NCBI GenBank assembly: GCA_028023455.1
Contig: JAQFVV010000063.1
Span: 5,690,794-5,754,793, forward strand
Length of the DNA: 64,000 bases
From: Epiperipatus broadwayi
Lineage: Eukaryota; Onychophora; Udeonychophora; Euonychophora; Peripatidae
Direction: 5' to 3'
Shown here: positions 1 through 12,409 of the stretch, one piece after another
Layout: every line of letters starts with the position of its first letter
Position numbering within the stretch: position 1 is the first letter of the stretch
Notes under the pieces: generated by a model
The model's database searches: none
Told to the model about the DNA's origin: nothing
Seen by the model: the letters and a program-made list of their open reading frames with translations, nothing else
Program-made: the position numbers and the translations under genes

Positions 1-584
1 ATTAATTTTACTGATTTGATTTTTGTAGGGAAGAGAGATAAAGAGAATCGAAAAAGCGACTCTGATTAATTAAAAATAAAATTGATTAAAAGTATTAAAA
101 TTTTATTAAATTTTCCTTTTTAAAACTATTATTAAAAATAAAACTTTATCTTTTAATTTTAAAATTTACAAAAAAAAAAAGAAAATTATTTTTCTCTTAA
201 AATATTTTCATGCTTTAAATTAAAGCTACTAATTAATTATAATTACTGAAGAGAGAGAGAGTGTGTGTTAAAAATCATTTACATTTTTGATAGGTTTCTT
301 TCTCTTCTACAATCATTTATAACTTATTAAAAATAATTTCATATTAAAATGATATTATTATTTAACAAATTTAATGTTTGAGAATTCTCATCCTATCATA
401 TTGGGATTTAAAATATTTAGTTAATTGAGGACTCATATTATAAAAAATATGCATGGAAAAAATAAATATTATTTTCCCCATTAATTAAATAACCTAAACT
501 AAACCTGAACAGTATGCTGCCAACTATATAATTATTTTTAATGCAGTGATGTATCCAACTGGTTAAAAATATATATTGTAAATG
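1..584. other. AT-rich DNA, no gene seen
   Basis: Non-coding AT-rich sequence with short A and T runs and a small (GA)n/(GT)n patch near 250-270. I see no open frame, RNA gene or recognisable repeat. The duplicated segment D1 begins at about 585. Confidence 0.6.
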
Positions 585-779
585 CTGGGGTGATTCTTCT
601 TTGCAATATTTATAATATCGCATGTTTCTTGAATAATAGATTCTCCTTTTTTCAATTGCACCAAGTTTGAGATATTTATAAAGGAAGGATAATGAATGTT
701 TTCTGTTGTTTTGGTGTACACATTTTGTTTTATAAATCTAGCAATTCCTGAAAACATCACAATATTGTTTTTAATTTAT

Positions 780-1322
780 AAATAATTTTATTGAAAAACC
801 ATATGTAATAATGATACAATTGTAAATCAAAAATAATAGTTATTCATGTTAGTCAGGCAACCAAATGTTCTGATGTGGTTACTAGTGTTGTTAATCCAGC
901 TTAATCAGGCTCCACGTGTTGTCAAATAAAAATCTGGATGCGATTATTCTGTCCTTATGGCAAAATTCCTTCAGCTTGGAAATGAATGTGTCTTCAGGCT
1001 TGGGATGAGGAAAGGTAAACTTGTTGCGACATCTGGCCATCCAGATGGCATAAGTGAGAAAGGTTGAGAGTCTTGTGGTGACATAATCCCTGGACAGGAA
1101 GCAGCATTTAATATTTAAGATTTTGTTCAGGGAAATGTGGCAGTGGTAAGTAATGAAAGTTCTGATTTTGTCATATGCTGGGCAATCATTTATCATATGA
1201 TCAAAGGTTTCACAGGTTCTATGGCAGTTGTGACACATAGGATCTATATTCTTGAGGAATCTCCTGTAGTGCAGGAACCAGTTTGTCTGGAGTGAATTCA
1301 GGTTGATTTTTATGAGAAACTT
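780..1322 (-). mobile_element. LINE-4: 5'-truncated LINE, C-terminal domain only
   Basis: This is the 3' end of an L1/Tx1-like LINE on the minus strand. It is inserted in D1; D2 (about 8660-8700) has only the continuous flanking sequence here. The coding part ends at 891. The left boundary is approximate and no clear target-site duplication could be read. The remainder of ORF2 is missing, as expected for a 5'-truncated insertion. Confidence 0.75.
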
Positions 1323-1326
1323 CCAA
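891..1326 (-). pseudogene. LINE ORF2 C-terminal Cys/His (zf-RVT-like) fragment
   Basis: Reading on the minus strand, an open frame runs from about 1326 to the stop at 891. It has a tract with Leu-Asn-Ser-Leu then Trp-Phe-Leu, followed by NIDPMCHNCHRTCETFDHM and an Asp-Cys-Pro. This gives a Cys-X2-Cys-X8-His-X4-Cys motif typical of the zf-RVT-like tail of LINE RTs. It matches the same region of LINE-1 (NIDPLCGLCHREEE) and LINE-3 (KINPICQLCNRE). In the family this tail lies after the RT and probably binds nucleic acid. The frame is still open over 145 codons, so the copy is fairly recent, but without the RT it cannot be functional. Confidence 0.75.
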
Positions 1327-2687
1327 TTGGATATTGTTGCAGTTTTTCATTTCCTTTATTTGTTATCTTAGTGTGATTTTGATATGCATATTTTTTGTAA
1401 TATTTTAATCAATTTGTACTTTTATTTACACAAAAATGTGTGAAAACAACTTGTTATTATATTAAAATGCATTTATTTGCTATATTTGGTTATACTCCAG
1501 TTTCTATATTTCTTATTCCTGGTTATGAAATATGGCAATGTTGATGTTGATATGTGGAGTAAATAAAGTGACTATAAAAATAACTTTAATGCATTAATTA
1601 TCATAATATGTCAAAATAAAAAAGTGCAAAATTATAGTTGTAATATAAAAAAAAAGAATTTCAACCTACCAATAAATCTCTTTCTTTTTTAAGTAATATA
1701 ACTGGTCATATTTATGTGTGTAGAACATTTATATGAGTATGCATTTTTTAACAATTGTAAAATACTAAGATTCATTTTGGTAAATCAGTAGCTATTTAAA
1801 CAATATAATTCAAAGTAGTAGATTTATGGAAACATAAGGAAAATACTATAGAAACTATGGGTAATGAAGGAAAAGATTACGCTAGTTTTCATAAAAAATA
1901 TTGTTGACAATTGAAGAGAAAAGACATCACAAATTTATTATCATAAAAGGTCTCTCTTTTTGTTTTGAAAAAATTACAAAACAATATTTAAAGCTGATAT
2001 TAACTAGGTAGAAGAAAATTACTATCTGAAGAACTTGGAGTCTCCCATATCATCCATTTCCAAAAAATCTCCATTGGAAAGCAAAAGATTAAGGTTGTCA
2101 TAGAGCACATGTTAAAAAAAAGGAATAAAAGAAAATACTTTGAAGAAAATAGCTATTCTTGTCCAGAAATTAATTTGACAAATGTATATAAGGTTGTGAA
2201 GTAACTTTGCCATTTTCCTACAAAGTTATCTTAGCTTAACTACAGGACGCATCCCTTTTTTTAAATCAATTTTAAATAATCGCAAGATTTATGCATTCAC
2301 CAGTATGATTCGTCAGCCATGACAAACATATTTTATTAGATAAATATTGGCACTGCAAATAGCTATCAATATTCACAAGGAAGTCTATTATAAAAAAGTG
2401 ATAACTGGTAATTTAATGGTTATTAATAATTTATGTTTTCATTTGTAAAACCTTTTTTATGATAAAACAATTGTATAGTAATTGTTATTATCAATTTTTG
2501 TGTGTTTGGTACATACATCTAATACCCATGAGGTATAATTATTAATTATTGAATATTTGACAAATTTATTATGTGTTTTTGTGAAGATCATCTACATGCA
2601 TATATACAATGTATCACTAAGTGTACTGAAATTTAATTGAATTTTTTGTTTATAACTCAATCATAAAATATATTCAATAGAGTAATT

Positions 2688-2773
<86 letters not shown>
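2688..2773. repeat. (TA)n microsatellite
   Basis: Interrupted TA dinucleotide array of about 86 bp, with one AA interruption. It lies in D1. The equivalent place in D2 (about 14078-14100) has a much shorter TA run. Confidence 0.95.
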
Positions 2774-2776
<3 letters not shown>

Positions 2777-3257
2777 CATAGTTATAGATATATGATTCAG
2801 TATGTGCTTTCTCACCCACTGATATTGCAGCAGGGTGATGACTTCTTAGTAGAATCTCAAAAGAAAGCATGATATAGTCGAGTATATCATTATATGTGAT
2901 CTTTTATATTGTAACCTAGGGTTTTGTAAGTGAGCAATTCAGAAGTTTATCTTTGACTCTTTGAAGAAAAGTATAATCCAAATGATTTATGTTCATATTT
3001 AAAGAGGAGACTGTTCTTATTCTTATGATTTTTTGATTGTGAAGCTGATATTGTTTTAAATTCAAAATATATCTTTGATTCTCAACCACTTGATTGGGAT
3101 AAAACATTATTGTTATTCCTCATGGAATTTAACTATCTGAAAATGTTGATGATTTTTATAGAAATATAACCTTAGTTTGACAGATATTATTAATAAATAC
3201 TGTGAGGTTAAATGTCAAATGAGAAAAATTACAGAAATAATTTTTTGTAATTTGTGA

Positions 3258-3400
3258 CATCATCATTATCATTACTATTGTAATTATTATTATCATAATC
3301 ATCATCATCATTGTTGCTGTTGTTGGTGTTGTTGTTGTTGTTATTATTATTATTATTGTTGTTGTCGTTAGTGTTGTTAGTGTTATTATTATTACTGCCA
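3258..3400. repeat. Imperfect trinucleotide tract (ATC/ATT/GTT)
   Basis: Mixed ATC, ATT and GTT triplets. The open frames across it translate to low-complexity Ile/Thr/Asn runs and are not genes. D2 has only a short remnant at about 15070-15090. Confidence 0.85.
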
Positions 3401-3645
3401 TTTAAAAGAAAGCAAATATCCAAATTGTGATTAAAAGATACATCACTTATTGTTTTGTGATTTATTTATTTATTTATTTTTGTTTTATCATTTATCAACA
3501 TGGGGTTAATATGCTACACTCAGTACTGCTAACTAAAACCATTTATCCTGAGAGTATTCAAATGCTACCATTGCTTGCCTAAACATTAATCAATAATTAT
3601 ATTATCACATAGTAGCAATTTCAAAGTCTTATGTTTCATGCATGG

Positions 3646-3850
<205 letters not shown>

Positions 3851-4073
3851 CAAATATATAAATGCTCTATATTAATAATGGAAGTTGGATCTGAGCAATT
3901 AGAATACCCACACACACCAATCTAAAGCAAACATTTAATGGTCACACAAATATTGTACATGTATAATAAACTCATGTACATTTTTTTATTTTTCATTTTT
4001 GTATATTTTATAATATGTTATTTTATGTATTTTGCTTTTTTCTAAAAATTCAAATAGAGAAAAGCAAATTTAT

Positions 4074-4162
4074 TAAACAAATGGATCAAATGTTGGAACA
4101 TATTAGTAAAGTAAATAATTAAAGCAATTGTTCCAACATACTTGTATTCATTTGTTTTTATT
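4074..4162. repeat. Imperfect inverted repeat
   Basis: AAACAAATGGATCAAATGTT and following bases on the left are complementary to the sequence around 4128-4160, which contains GTTCCAACATA and CATTTGTTT. The arms are about 27 bp with a ~35 bp spacer. It may be a degenerate MITE. Confidence 0.4.
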
Positions 4163-4429
4163 ATTATTTTTTTTTAATTACTTTTCTAAAAACTAATTTT
4201 ATTCTGTAAACTAAAAATGTTAATTGCTTTTGCAAAAATCTGATCAAAAGCAAAATGTTTGATAATGTTATAATTAAACTGTTATCTTTTTAAAAATTCT
4301 TTTGAATTGATTTTGTAAGCAAGTGGTCTGGGTTATTCAAGATGGAAACCATGATATCAAACTTAAAATGTAGAATTTAGTCAGAAAAATTGTAAGAAAT
4401 GTTATAATCAAAATGATAAGATAAATTGA

Positions 4430-4925
4430 AAGGATTGGCTGATTCATACTTCTCAGAGGGCTAGTGGAATAGATATAGTTTAGTCAGTGCTGGGAGATTC
4501 ATTCTTTCTTTAGCAGTCGTTCTGGGCAAGTCATTCACTACTTTGGCTCCAGAATTGGTAAATCATGTAGCTACTTGAGATTAATTTATGGAGTAGACTA
4601 CAGCAGATAATTTCTAAGAGGAAATCCATTATACAGTTCTTTTAAGAACTAATGATGTTTTAAGATTTAATGAACATTTAATAAAATTTATGTTCATATA
4701 CAAGGAAAATATGAAGCAATCTACCAGAGAGTCCAGTAACATGACCGTGGGGTAGACAACCAGACAGCGCACCACCCTTTCTCTGTCCCAAGCTGCCAAG
4801 ATGTGACCACGCCAGTTCCAGCCACCCACGATGATGACAAATGCTGCCTTGCTAAATAGATGAAATCCTCACTACATAGCCAGTCGACTTGAAGCCCACT
4901 CTGAGCCCAGAGGAGAAGAATGAAG
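4430..4925. other. Unidentified sequence with a GC-richer core
   Basis: The core at about 4725-4925 has much higher G+C than its surroundings. Both minus-strand frames there stay open for 45-66 codons. I do not recognise the peptides, see no RT or transposase motif, and find no second copy in the window. It may be a repeat fragment or an old exon. Confidence 0.3.
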
Positions 4926-5633
4926 ATGCAGACATAAGTTTATTTTAAGATGTTTTATTAATATTGAGATAATTAACTTTGATATTTCCGATTGAATATA
5001 TTCTTATTTCTTTATTATTATTATTAATCATTTAAAAAAGAGAGAGAGTTTGTCTCTCACATAGGTTTCAAATTTTAGTATTTTCAACAAAGGTTGCAAT
5101 GAGATTTTTTTTTCCTTGTTGCTATTCGTTTTTCTTTTTGTTACTCCTGAAATTCATCATATACAAACATACATGTGTTTATATGCGTACATACACTTAT
5201 AATATTCGGTAAATACGATATCTCATGTTGAATATCTAAAAAATGTATTTAACCGTATATCTTTTTTTAAGTTATTTTTTTTGTCACTGCTACACCTCAC
5301 GATGCGTCTAAGAAGGGATCTATTATAGATTCCCTGTAAGCAAGTCCTAAAATAACTTTATATTTAAAATAGTAAGTGTTTAATTGTGCTAAACATATAT
5401 ACATGTATAGGAATTTATCTATGGCAAAAAGGAAATAGATACGGTACCTCATGTTGCGTACTATATAGTATCTGAACTAACGCAACCTTATTTGACATGT
5501 TGAAAAATACGAAATTAGTGAAATATTTCATAGTGCAAATATATGCATAGTTTTTATTATTATATTTTCTATCAATAAAAAGGTTTTAAAGTCATCAGTA
5601 AAAGTATATGCCTGTATAACCGAAGATCTCTAA

Positions 5634-5637
<4 letters not shown>

Positions 5638-5696
<59 letters not shown>
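5638..5696. repeat. (TA)n microsatellite
   Basis: TA array of about 58 bp inside otherwise unremarkable AT-rich DNA (4930-5920), in which I see nothing else. Confidence 0.95.
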
Positions 5697-5703
<7 letters not shown>

Positions 5704-5921
5704 AATATATCAAATCACACAAAGTATAACATTTCTACAGGGTCAAAAAAGCTCAGACCACTTCCATTAATTATAAACATTGTAAATAGCTTTAGGGATT
5801 TATTATTTTTCTTATTTAAAATTGTATTTTATCTATTTCAATGCCTCGAATATATATGGTTTGGGATAATTAATTATTTAGTATTTGTTATTATATCATC
5901 ATTAGTATGAAACGGTGGTGG

Positions 5922-6035
5922 GTATTTGGGATTAAATAAATATTTAATCATAATATTAAACTTGTTTCATTTTCATATGTATTTGGGATTAACTAAATAT
6001 TTAATCATAATATTAAACTTGTTTCATTTTCATAT
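5922..6035 (+). repeat. 57 bp tandem duplication
   Basis: The unit starting GTATTTGGGATTAA occurs at 5922-5978 and again at 5979-6035, with about one or two mismatches. Because 57 is a multiple of three, an incidental open frame repeats the same peptide. It is not a gene by any other sign. Confidence 0.85.
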
Positions 6036-6039
6036 TATT

Positions 6040-7500
6040 ATTTATATTGATCAAAATGTATTCTTTCCTTATCAACCACGTACCGGTAATATTCATTTAA
6101 CTTACCCATTTGAAGACCCTAGATTGTAGAGTGACTGAGCTAACCACAAAGGGATATCACTCTACTGGGGTGTTAAATCTTATTCTTATGCTCCGCTGAA
6201 CATATGGTATTGCACATCCTTCTAGGAGGGTGAAAAATTCATTTTTTTGATTCTTTTCTAGAAGTGGCGCACAAAAGCCTATTTTGTAAATAGATTTTTC
6301 AAAGGTGTGTACTTGCCATTGTACTAAATATTCGGGCATTAAAATAAGATATCAACTAAAGGGTGTTTTTAACTGGAAGAGTCCTGTCAATCCACTCTTT
6401 CTGTCAATTTAGCTGGAAGTACCAATATACATGAGTACAGACAATCGGCTAGATTGATATCCATTTCTTTACCTGTTGAATCTTGGTCACTTCATGCTCA
6501 GTGCAAGATTAGGAAAAAAATTCTGCAGGTAGTATGGACTGGTACAATATATATATATATATATATAAATTAGATTCAATAAATTATTACCTTTGCTTCT
6601 GGTTTATATCTTGGCAGGTAGATGCATCTCATCAGTTCATATAATACTAAATCATGTGGGTAGGTTATTCATGACATGGAGATAGACTATAAAGTCACCC
6701 TTTTTATATATTGACTACTAAGTTTTTCGGGCAAAACAAGACTCTTCTCTAGCATATGCATGTTATGTGTATCATTATATTAAAACTCCAAAACCTATGA
6801 AATATAAGAAAGCCTTCATTGAATAAGGCAGACCCCTGCACAAACAATAAATACCATTATATTTTGATGTGAACAACTATGGCCTCAAAAATTGAGCAAG
6901 TAACTGAGGTTGAGATCACATATGTTTCATGGGGGTATATAATTTTTTGACTTATGCAAAGTTCATCATAATAAGAGTTTGATATATAGTAGATCCCAAA
7001 TTCTAAAGCCAATAGGTTAGGGGGGGAGGAGTGATAAATATATCATTATATAAATTTGACTTGCTTATGTGTGGCTTATATACATGTTTGGAGCTCATTT
7101 TGTTTTGTATTACTATTGTAATTAGCATTTTTAAGCCATGGACATTGAAATTTTAAATCACAGTATTTCTTTAAATTTAGATGTAATATAATTACTTTTT
7201 TTGACCTCATAAGAAATACCCATGGTTTGACATATTGATAGCATGATAGTGAAGTTTTTGATATGTGATAATGCAAATAATAATTGAGCAGTGCTTTAAA
7301 ACAGCAAAGAGGAGTAGAACTTTACCAACATAAAGAGTTTGATCTTCGAGGCAAAGGGAAAATATTTTTGATAGGGTTATATATTTCTTTTATTTTATTT
7401 ATGCTCAGTGATTATTATTTTTTTTGAAGGCAAAGGTAATAAGCCTTGGGTAGTTATGTAATCCTAGTCTAAAATAATTATTTTTTTTATTAGTATATAT
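6040..7500. other. AT-rich DNA, no gene recognised
   Basis: There is no long open frame. A faint tRNA-like stretch on the minus strand near 6090-6170 (GGTTAGCTCAGTCAC) may be a decayed SINE. A short TA run lies at 6547-6567. I see nothing else. Confidence 0.4.
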
Positions 7501-7539
7501 GTGTTATAATAGACAAACATTAGCATATGTATGCTGGAT

Positions 7540-8410
7540 AATGCTATTGAAATGTCAGAAGGGTTTAGTGTTAGCTTGTCTGACCAAATGAACATGATGA
7601 AAGAAAAGAGAAATGAATTATTATGGCCAAAATTGATAATAATTCTGCTGAGTTGAAGACTAACTGTAGTTAGCTGAAGGCAGTCAATATCTAAATTGAC
7701 AGTAATTCAGCCAAGTTAAAAACATTAATACATTTAAAATCTAAGGAGTTAGGGAGCAAATGTGCCACAGGTTTGAAAGACTATCAAGCTGAAGTCAGTG
7801 GGTTCATAAAAAATGTAAGGCAATCAGTGAAATCATGATAAGGGGTTTATATAGAGACACAAAGGAGTTGCAACTCACAGTCCCAAAGATATTAGATAAC
7901 AATTTCAAGTTTAAAGAGTCTCAGAATTAAAGAAATGGTGATAGGCTTTCCTTAGGTAAAGATGTACCTTGTTTGATTAATATTTGCAAAGCAAATGGCT
8001 TTTCCAAAGAGACAGGACGTTTAGAAGCTCAGTTATCTTATTACCATGATATGCATGACTACAAATGCATGGACATTAGTGACAGAAAAATATTTAAAGG
8101 AAGTGAAGACTCAAGGTTGCTATCTAATACTATGTTTCATGAGAAGGATGTAGATAGAATTCTATTTAGAAGAAAGTGCCTAGGCAAGTTGTCTTTATAC
8201 AACGGTCTTGAATGTAATAATCTAACTTTGATAGGAGAAATTGTAACATAGAAGAGGCTTCCCATCTCTTGCATAAAATGGGCTTGTGTAAGAAGTTTAC
8301 ATATAGCAGGTTTAAATGGATTTGGTTAAATTTTGAAAATATCGGTGACAAGTCAAATGTGGAAAAGTATATTGATATTTTGTTAAGGAATTGTGTCGTT
8401 TCCCATTAGT
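7540..8410 (+). pseudogene. Unidentified coding-like relic, frameshifted
   Basis: Protein-like blocks follow each other on the + strand in changing frames. An opening block at about 7533-7625 contains EMSEGFSVSLSDQM. A Ser/Lys/Leu-rich, coiled-coil-like block spans about 7626-7840. An open block at 7973-8251 contains ICKANGFSKETGRLEAQL. After a frame change, a block at about 8248-8408 contains HLLHKMGLCKKF and ends at a stop. Codon-like composition and the long-range order suggest one old open reading frame of about 280 codons. I do not recognise the family. A retroelement ORF1 or a processed host pseudogene are the main options. D2 begins just downstream. Confidence 0.35.
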
Positions 8411-8898
8411 GTTGAAGATGATATGTGAACGGTTTTTTTTATTAGCTGGGAAAATTTATAAAGATTGAGTGGATTCATCTTTACAAAATTTATAATATCA
8501 TGTATGTTTCTTCAAAAAAAAAAAAAAATACAAACAAACAAAAAAAAGATTTTCTCTTTTTTTAATCGCGCAACGTTTGAAGTATTTATGGAGGAATGAT
8601 AGTGAATTTTTTTGTTATTTTAGTTATACATTTTGTTTTATAAAACAAAAAATTGCAGAAAACATCACGATATTTCGTTTAAACTTACAATTGGAAATTG
8701 TTGCAGTTTTTTGTTTTCTTTAATTTGTTTTCTTCATGTGATTTCGATATGTATATTTTTATAAAATTTTAATAAATTTGTACTTTTATTTACACATTAA
8801 TGTGTAAAAATCATTTGTTTATTATTAAAATATCTCTACTTGTTGTATTTGGTTATACTCAATATTCTGTATTTGTTAGTTATTCTTGGTTATAAAAG

Positions 8899-9021
8899 AT
8901 GACAATTGTCAAACATTGGTGGTCGAGAGGTCATTGACGGCTGCTTTACAAGCAGTTGTCCCAGGTTAGTGGGTTCGCTTCTTTGCTGATGCTATGACAC
9001 ATGAGAAAAAAATATGACAAT
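8899..9021 (+). mobile_element. tRNA-derived SINE with 8 bp target duplication
   Basis: A 107 bp body (8907-9013) lies between two exact copies of ATGACAAT (8899-8906 and 9014-9021). D1 has one such site, near 1532-1550, and no insert. The body starts TGTCAAACATTGGTGGTC and contains an arm GCTGC-TTTACAA-GCAGT, a B-box-like GGTTCGCTTCT and the near-terminal ATGACA. Its closest look-alike is a glycine tRNA. A second member lies at 54571-54671. Transcription would be by RNA polymerase III from internal A and B boxes (family knowledge). It has a short A-rich tail (GAGAAAAAAAT). Confidence 0.7.
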
Positions 9022-9381
9022 GGTGATGATTATATATAGAGTAAATAAAGAGACTATATAAATCACTTTAAAATATTAATGATCATAATTTGCCCCCAAA
9101 AAAGTTGTGCAATTATAGGTTGTTATAAAAAAAAGAATAAAAACGAGAATTTGTAACCTACCAATAATTTTTTTTTAAATGTATAATAAGCTGTCATAAT
9201 TATTTATATGTTGAACACTTATATGGGTATATATATATTTAACAATTGTAAAGTACTAAGATTCCTTTTAGGAAATCGATAGTTATATAAATAATCGAAT
9301 TCGAAGTGATATGACTCGTGCAAACATAAGCTAGATCCCATAGCAACCATGGGTAATGAAGGAAAATATTGTGGTAGTTTC

Positions 9382-9628
<247 letters not shown>

Positions 9629-10014
9629 TTATGTTTCAAAGCAAAACTTTATTGAGTCTGAAAAATTACAGAGTCACCAATAGTACTATATTGGTTTGTT
9701 ACAAATGGAAAACAAATTACAACAATTTTCAGTATGTAAGTCTTTATCTTTTCTGCATACTTTTTTTTTTCTTCTTGTTTTTAAATTTGGTCTTCTATTT
9801 AGTTCAGTTTATGCTTGCATTTTTTTTAAAGTTGGAAAAAATGCTGATGTTGAAAATGTCATCATCTATCTTATTGGCCTTTATATTTCATAGACTAGAT
9901 CTTTGTTTCAAGTGTGACCATGTGGCTGCAAATACATCTGGTTGAGCTAGGATGCTGTCTCTTTTTCTTAACAGTTCTAGTTTTATTGAATATGTTGCTG
10001 GGTGACATTGAGGG

Positions 10015-10347
10015 TTATTGGCAAGTTGCAAAAGTGCATCTGGTACACCAGTAGGCATAAAGGTTGTATGTTGCTACACGAATAGCAGGGTTGTTGCCTT
10101 TTTTAAATGTATTTATTATTTCATCAATTGAAATGATAGCCTTTCTGTATGTGGTAAACATTGTGCGACATATTGTTTCTAGGACACTGCAGGAATGAAG
10201 AAAATGATCTTGTGTCTCTTCTTCTCTATGACATAGCCCACACAATGGGTCTATATTTGTATATATTCTAGGAAATCTAAGGAAATGGGTTGTGGGTAGA
10301 GCATTGAGATTAAGCTTAAGTAGAAAATCAAATAATTTTGGTTCTAA
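10015..10347 (-). pseudogene. LINE-1 ORF2, C-terminal Cys/His domain
   Basis: This continues in frame after the TAA at 10348-10350. The sequence LFDFLLKLNLNALPTTHFL leads into NIDPLCGLCHREEETQDHF and a Ser-Cys, giving Cys-X2-Cys-X8-His-X4-Cys. It is of the zf-RVT type found at the end of many LINE RTs and probably binds RNA or DNA. The ORF2 stop is at about 10015. It is homologous to the tails of LINE-2, LINE-3 and LINE-4. Confidence 0.8.
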
Positions 10348-12358
10348 TTACCATTTTCTGAATTGTTGCAGTAGTTGCCTGTTGTCTATTCCAAGAACTG
10401 ATGGATGTAGATTAGGTGTCTGGTTTGGATATAGTATATTATAAATGTCCCAGTATGTATACTTGATGTCATTATTGAGTGATATTTTGTTGTATATTGG
10501 CTTGATTTCTTCAATCAGTGTGGATAGATATCCATATGAAGGGAGTGGTCTGTCTGTGGGTATTATACTGATTACACACTCCAGGTCTGGAAATCTTTTT
10601 ATGGTTTCTGTTATTAGATTTACTGATTTCTGTGTGTAAAAAACATTGATTGTATGGAGTCCAAGTCCATTGCTATGTGGTGGTCTGCTCAGATTTTTTA
10701 AAGAGATTGCCACTGTCTCTCTCTTCCATATTAGTTTGTTACAGATTGACGAGATTTTAGATATGAAGGTTTTTGCAAATTTGATTATAGGTGTGTAGTA
10801 TGTAATTTTTGTAATTATAAGTTGATTAAATAGTGCTACCTTTGTGTATATTGACAGGTATGACTTTTCAAGTGAGGCTGTGATTTTTTCAGCATCTTTT
10901 TTTAATTTATTTTGAATTTTTTGCCTCATTCCATTGGTTCCAAGGTAGAATGGGAAACCAAGGAAAGCAGATGGTTTACCATTAAACATCTCTGTACAGT
11001 GTTTGCCTGTGTATATTGACCATGTAGCAGTTTTATTTGTGTTAATTTTTAAATTAAAATTTGAGGTATAATTTTTGATTATCTCTTGTAATATGGGGAG
11101 GTTCTTTTTAGAGGGGAGGAAAATGGTTACATTGTCCATATAGGCTATACATGATATATTTAAAGCAGTGTTTGGAATTTGAATGCCTTTTATTTTTTTA
11201 TGTATCTCTATTAATAGAGGATTTATATATATTGTAAAGAGCAAGGTACTTAGGGGGGATCCTTGTGGGATGGATTGACTCGGTCTGAAGGCTGGTGATT
11301 TTTTCCCATTAAATGTGATGTGAATTTCACAGCTGAGTAGCAGATTGGCTATTATATATAGTAGGGATAGAGGTGTTGTTGTTTTTTTCAGCACGTCTAA
11401 TAATTTGGCTATAGGCACTGAGTCAAAAGCTGCCTCAATGTCTAGTTGAACTATAATTGGTGCATATTTCTTTCGTTTTTTTACTACTTCGATAATTGTT
11501 TTGTACATTAAGGCACCTTGGCCAATGGATGACCCTTTTTTGGCATATTGTGCTGATGATAACACATGGAGTATGTGTTGTTCTATTTTTTCCTTTATCA
11601 CTCTTTCAAGAATTTTTATTCCTAAAGGGCCCATTGAAATTGGTCATAGATTAGATAAAGATGATATTGCTGTTGGTTTTTTGTTAAATGGAACCATTGC
11701 AATTGAGTATAGACTTTGTATGTTGTAAATTTTTTGGGATATGTAATTGGCTAGATCGCACAGGTATTTTGCTGTGAAGTGACTAAGATGTTTGAACACA
11801 AATTTGGGAATTCCTTGTGGTCCTGGGAGACATGTGTCTGTTATTGTTGCAAGTTGAAATACAATGTCAGTTGTTGTTATTGGTGTGTCTGTTTCAGGGT
11901 CTCCAAATATATCTTCATTTGGTATGTACACTCTCTGTTTTTGCAGTTTTTTTTAAAGTGTTGATATATTGGGTTTATCATGTTATGTCCAGATGTTATA
12001 GAGCCATCTATTTCAAGTGCCATAGGCACTCGGACTGTGGATGGATATCCCAATGCCCACCATATGTTTGCTCTGGTCCAAGTATGTTGTTGTGTAAGGC
12101 TTTTTTTTATTGCTACATATTGCTTAATGTATTGCATGTATTGTTGTACATTTCTGTAAGTTTTTTAATTTGTGTTTGATTATCTGTAGTTGGTCTGGAA
12201 ATGGTTATTCTTTTATGTAGTTCATCTGCCAATGCTAATAATCTGGTGGGGGGTGTTGAGTTGCAGGTAATATGATTGATGTTGAAAGAAAGTACATTGG
12301 TGAATGCTATATACTTTTGTACTGGATCGAGTGACATGTTTTGGATTTTTTGGAGCAT
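10348..12358 (-). pseudogene. LINE-1 ORF2, linker and reverse transcriptase
   Basis: From 12358 to 11877 the linker is broken by frameshifts. From 11931 leftwards the frame is nearly continuous. RT landmarks are NL-stop-PISMGPLG (motif 1, with TGA at 11644-11646 where Arg is expected), QLDIEAAFDSVP, SIPQGSPLSTLLFTIY and CIAYMDNVTIF. The last is the catalytic [FY]xDD box with the second Asp replaced by Asn (codon AAT at 11131-11133). INTNKT and FLGF follow, then a thumb-like region. A TAA at 10348-10350 separates the RT from the C-terminal motif. Nonsense codons plus the active-site change make this a pseudogene. Confidence 0.9.
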
Positions 12359-12409
12359 TATATATGTTTCTGAATATAAGAATTCAGTTGTTTGTGCTGG
12401 AAGAAGTAT

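Larger units (their letters stand above)
585..3505 (+). repeat. Duplicated segment copy D1 (~2.9 kb)
   Basis: This segment aligns colinearly by eye with 8465-15205 (D2). Shared landmarks, in order, include the block around 600-740 (D2 8475-8650), the block starting with ATTGTTGCAG near 1333 (D2 8698), GGGTAATGAAGGAAAA near 1859 (D2 9350), AATAGCTATTCT near 2148 (D2 13630) and AGATACATCACTTATT near 3437 (D2 15121). D1 lacks the SINE, LINE-1 and the (ATT)n(AGT)n array found in D2, and D2 lacks LINE-4 found in D1. No conserved reading frame runs through both, so it is a dispersed repeat or segmental duplication, not a gene. Edges are approximate. Confidence 0.75.

Noticed and set aside
11501-12179. 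+ strand open frames of 61-120 codons
   Set aside because: They are shadows of the LINE-1 ORF2 on the minus strand.
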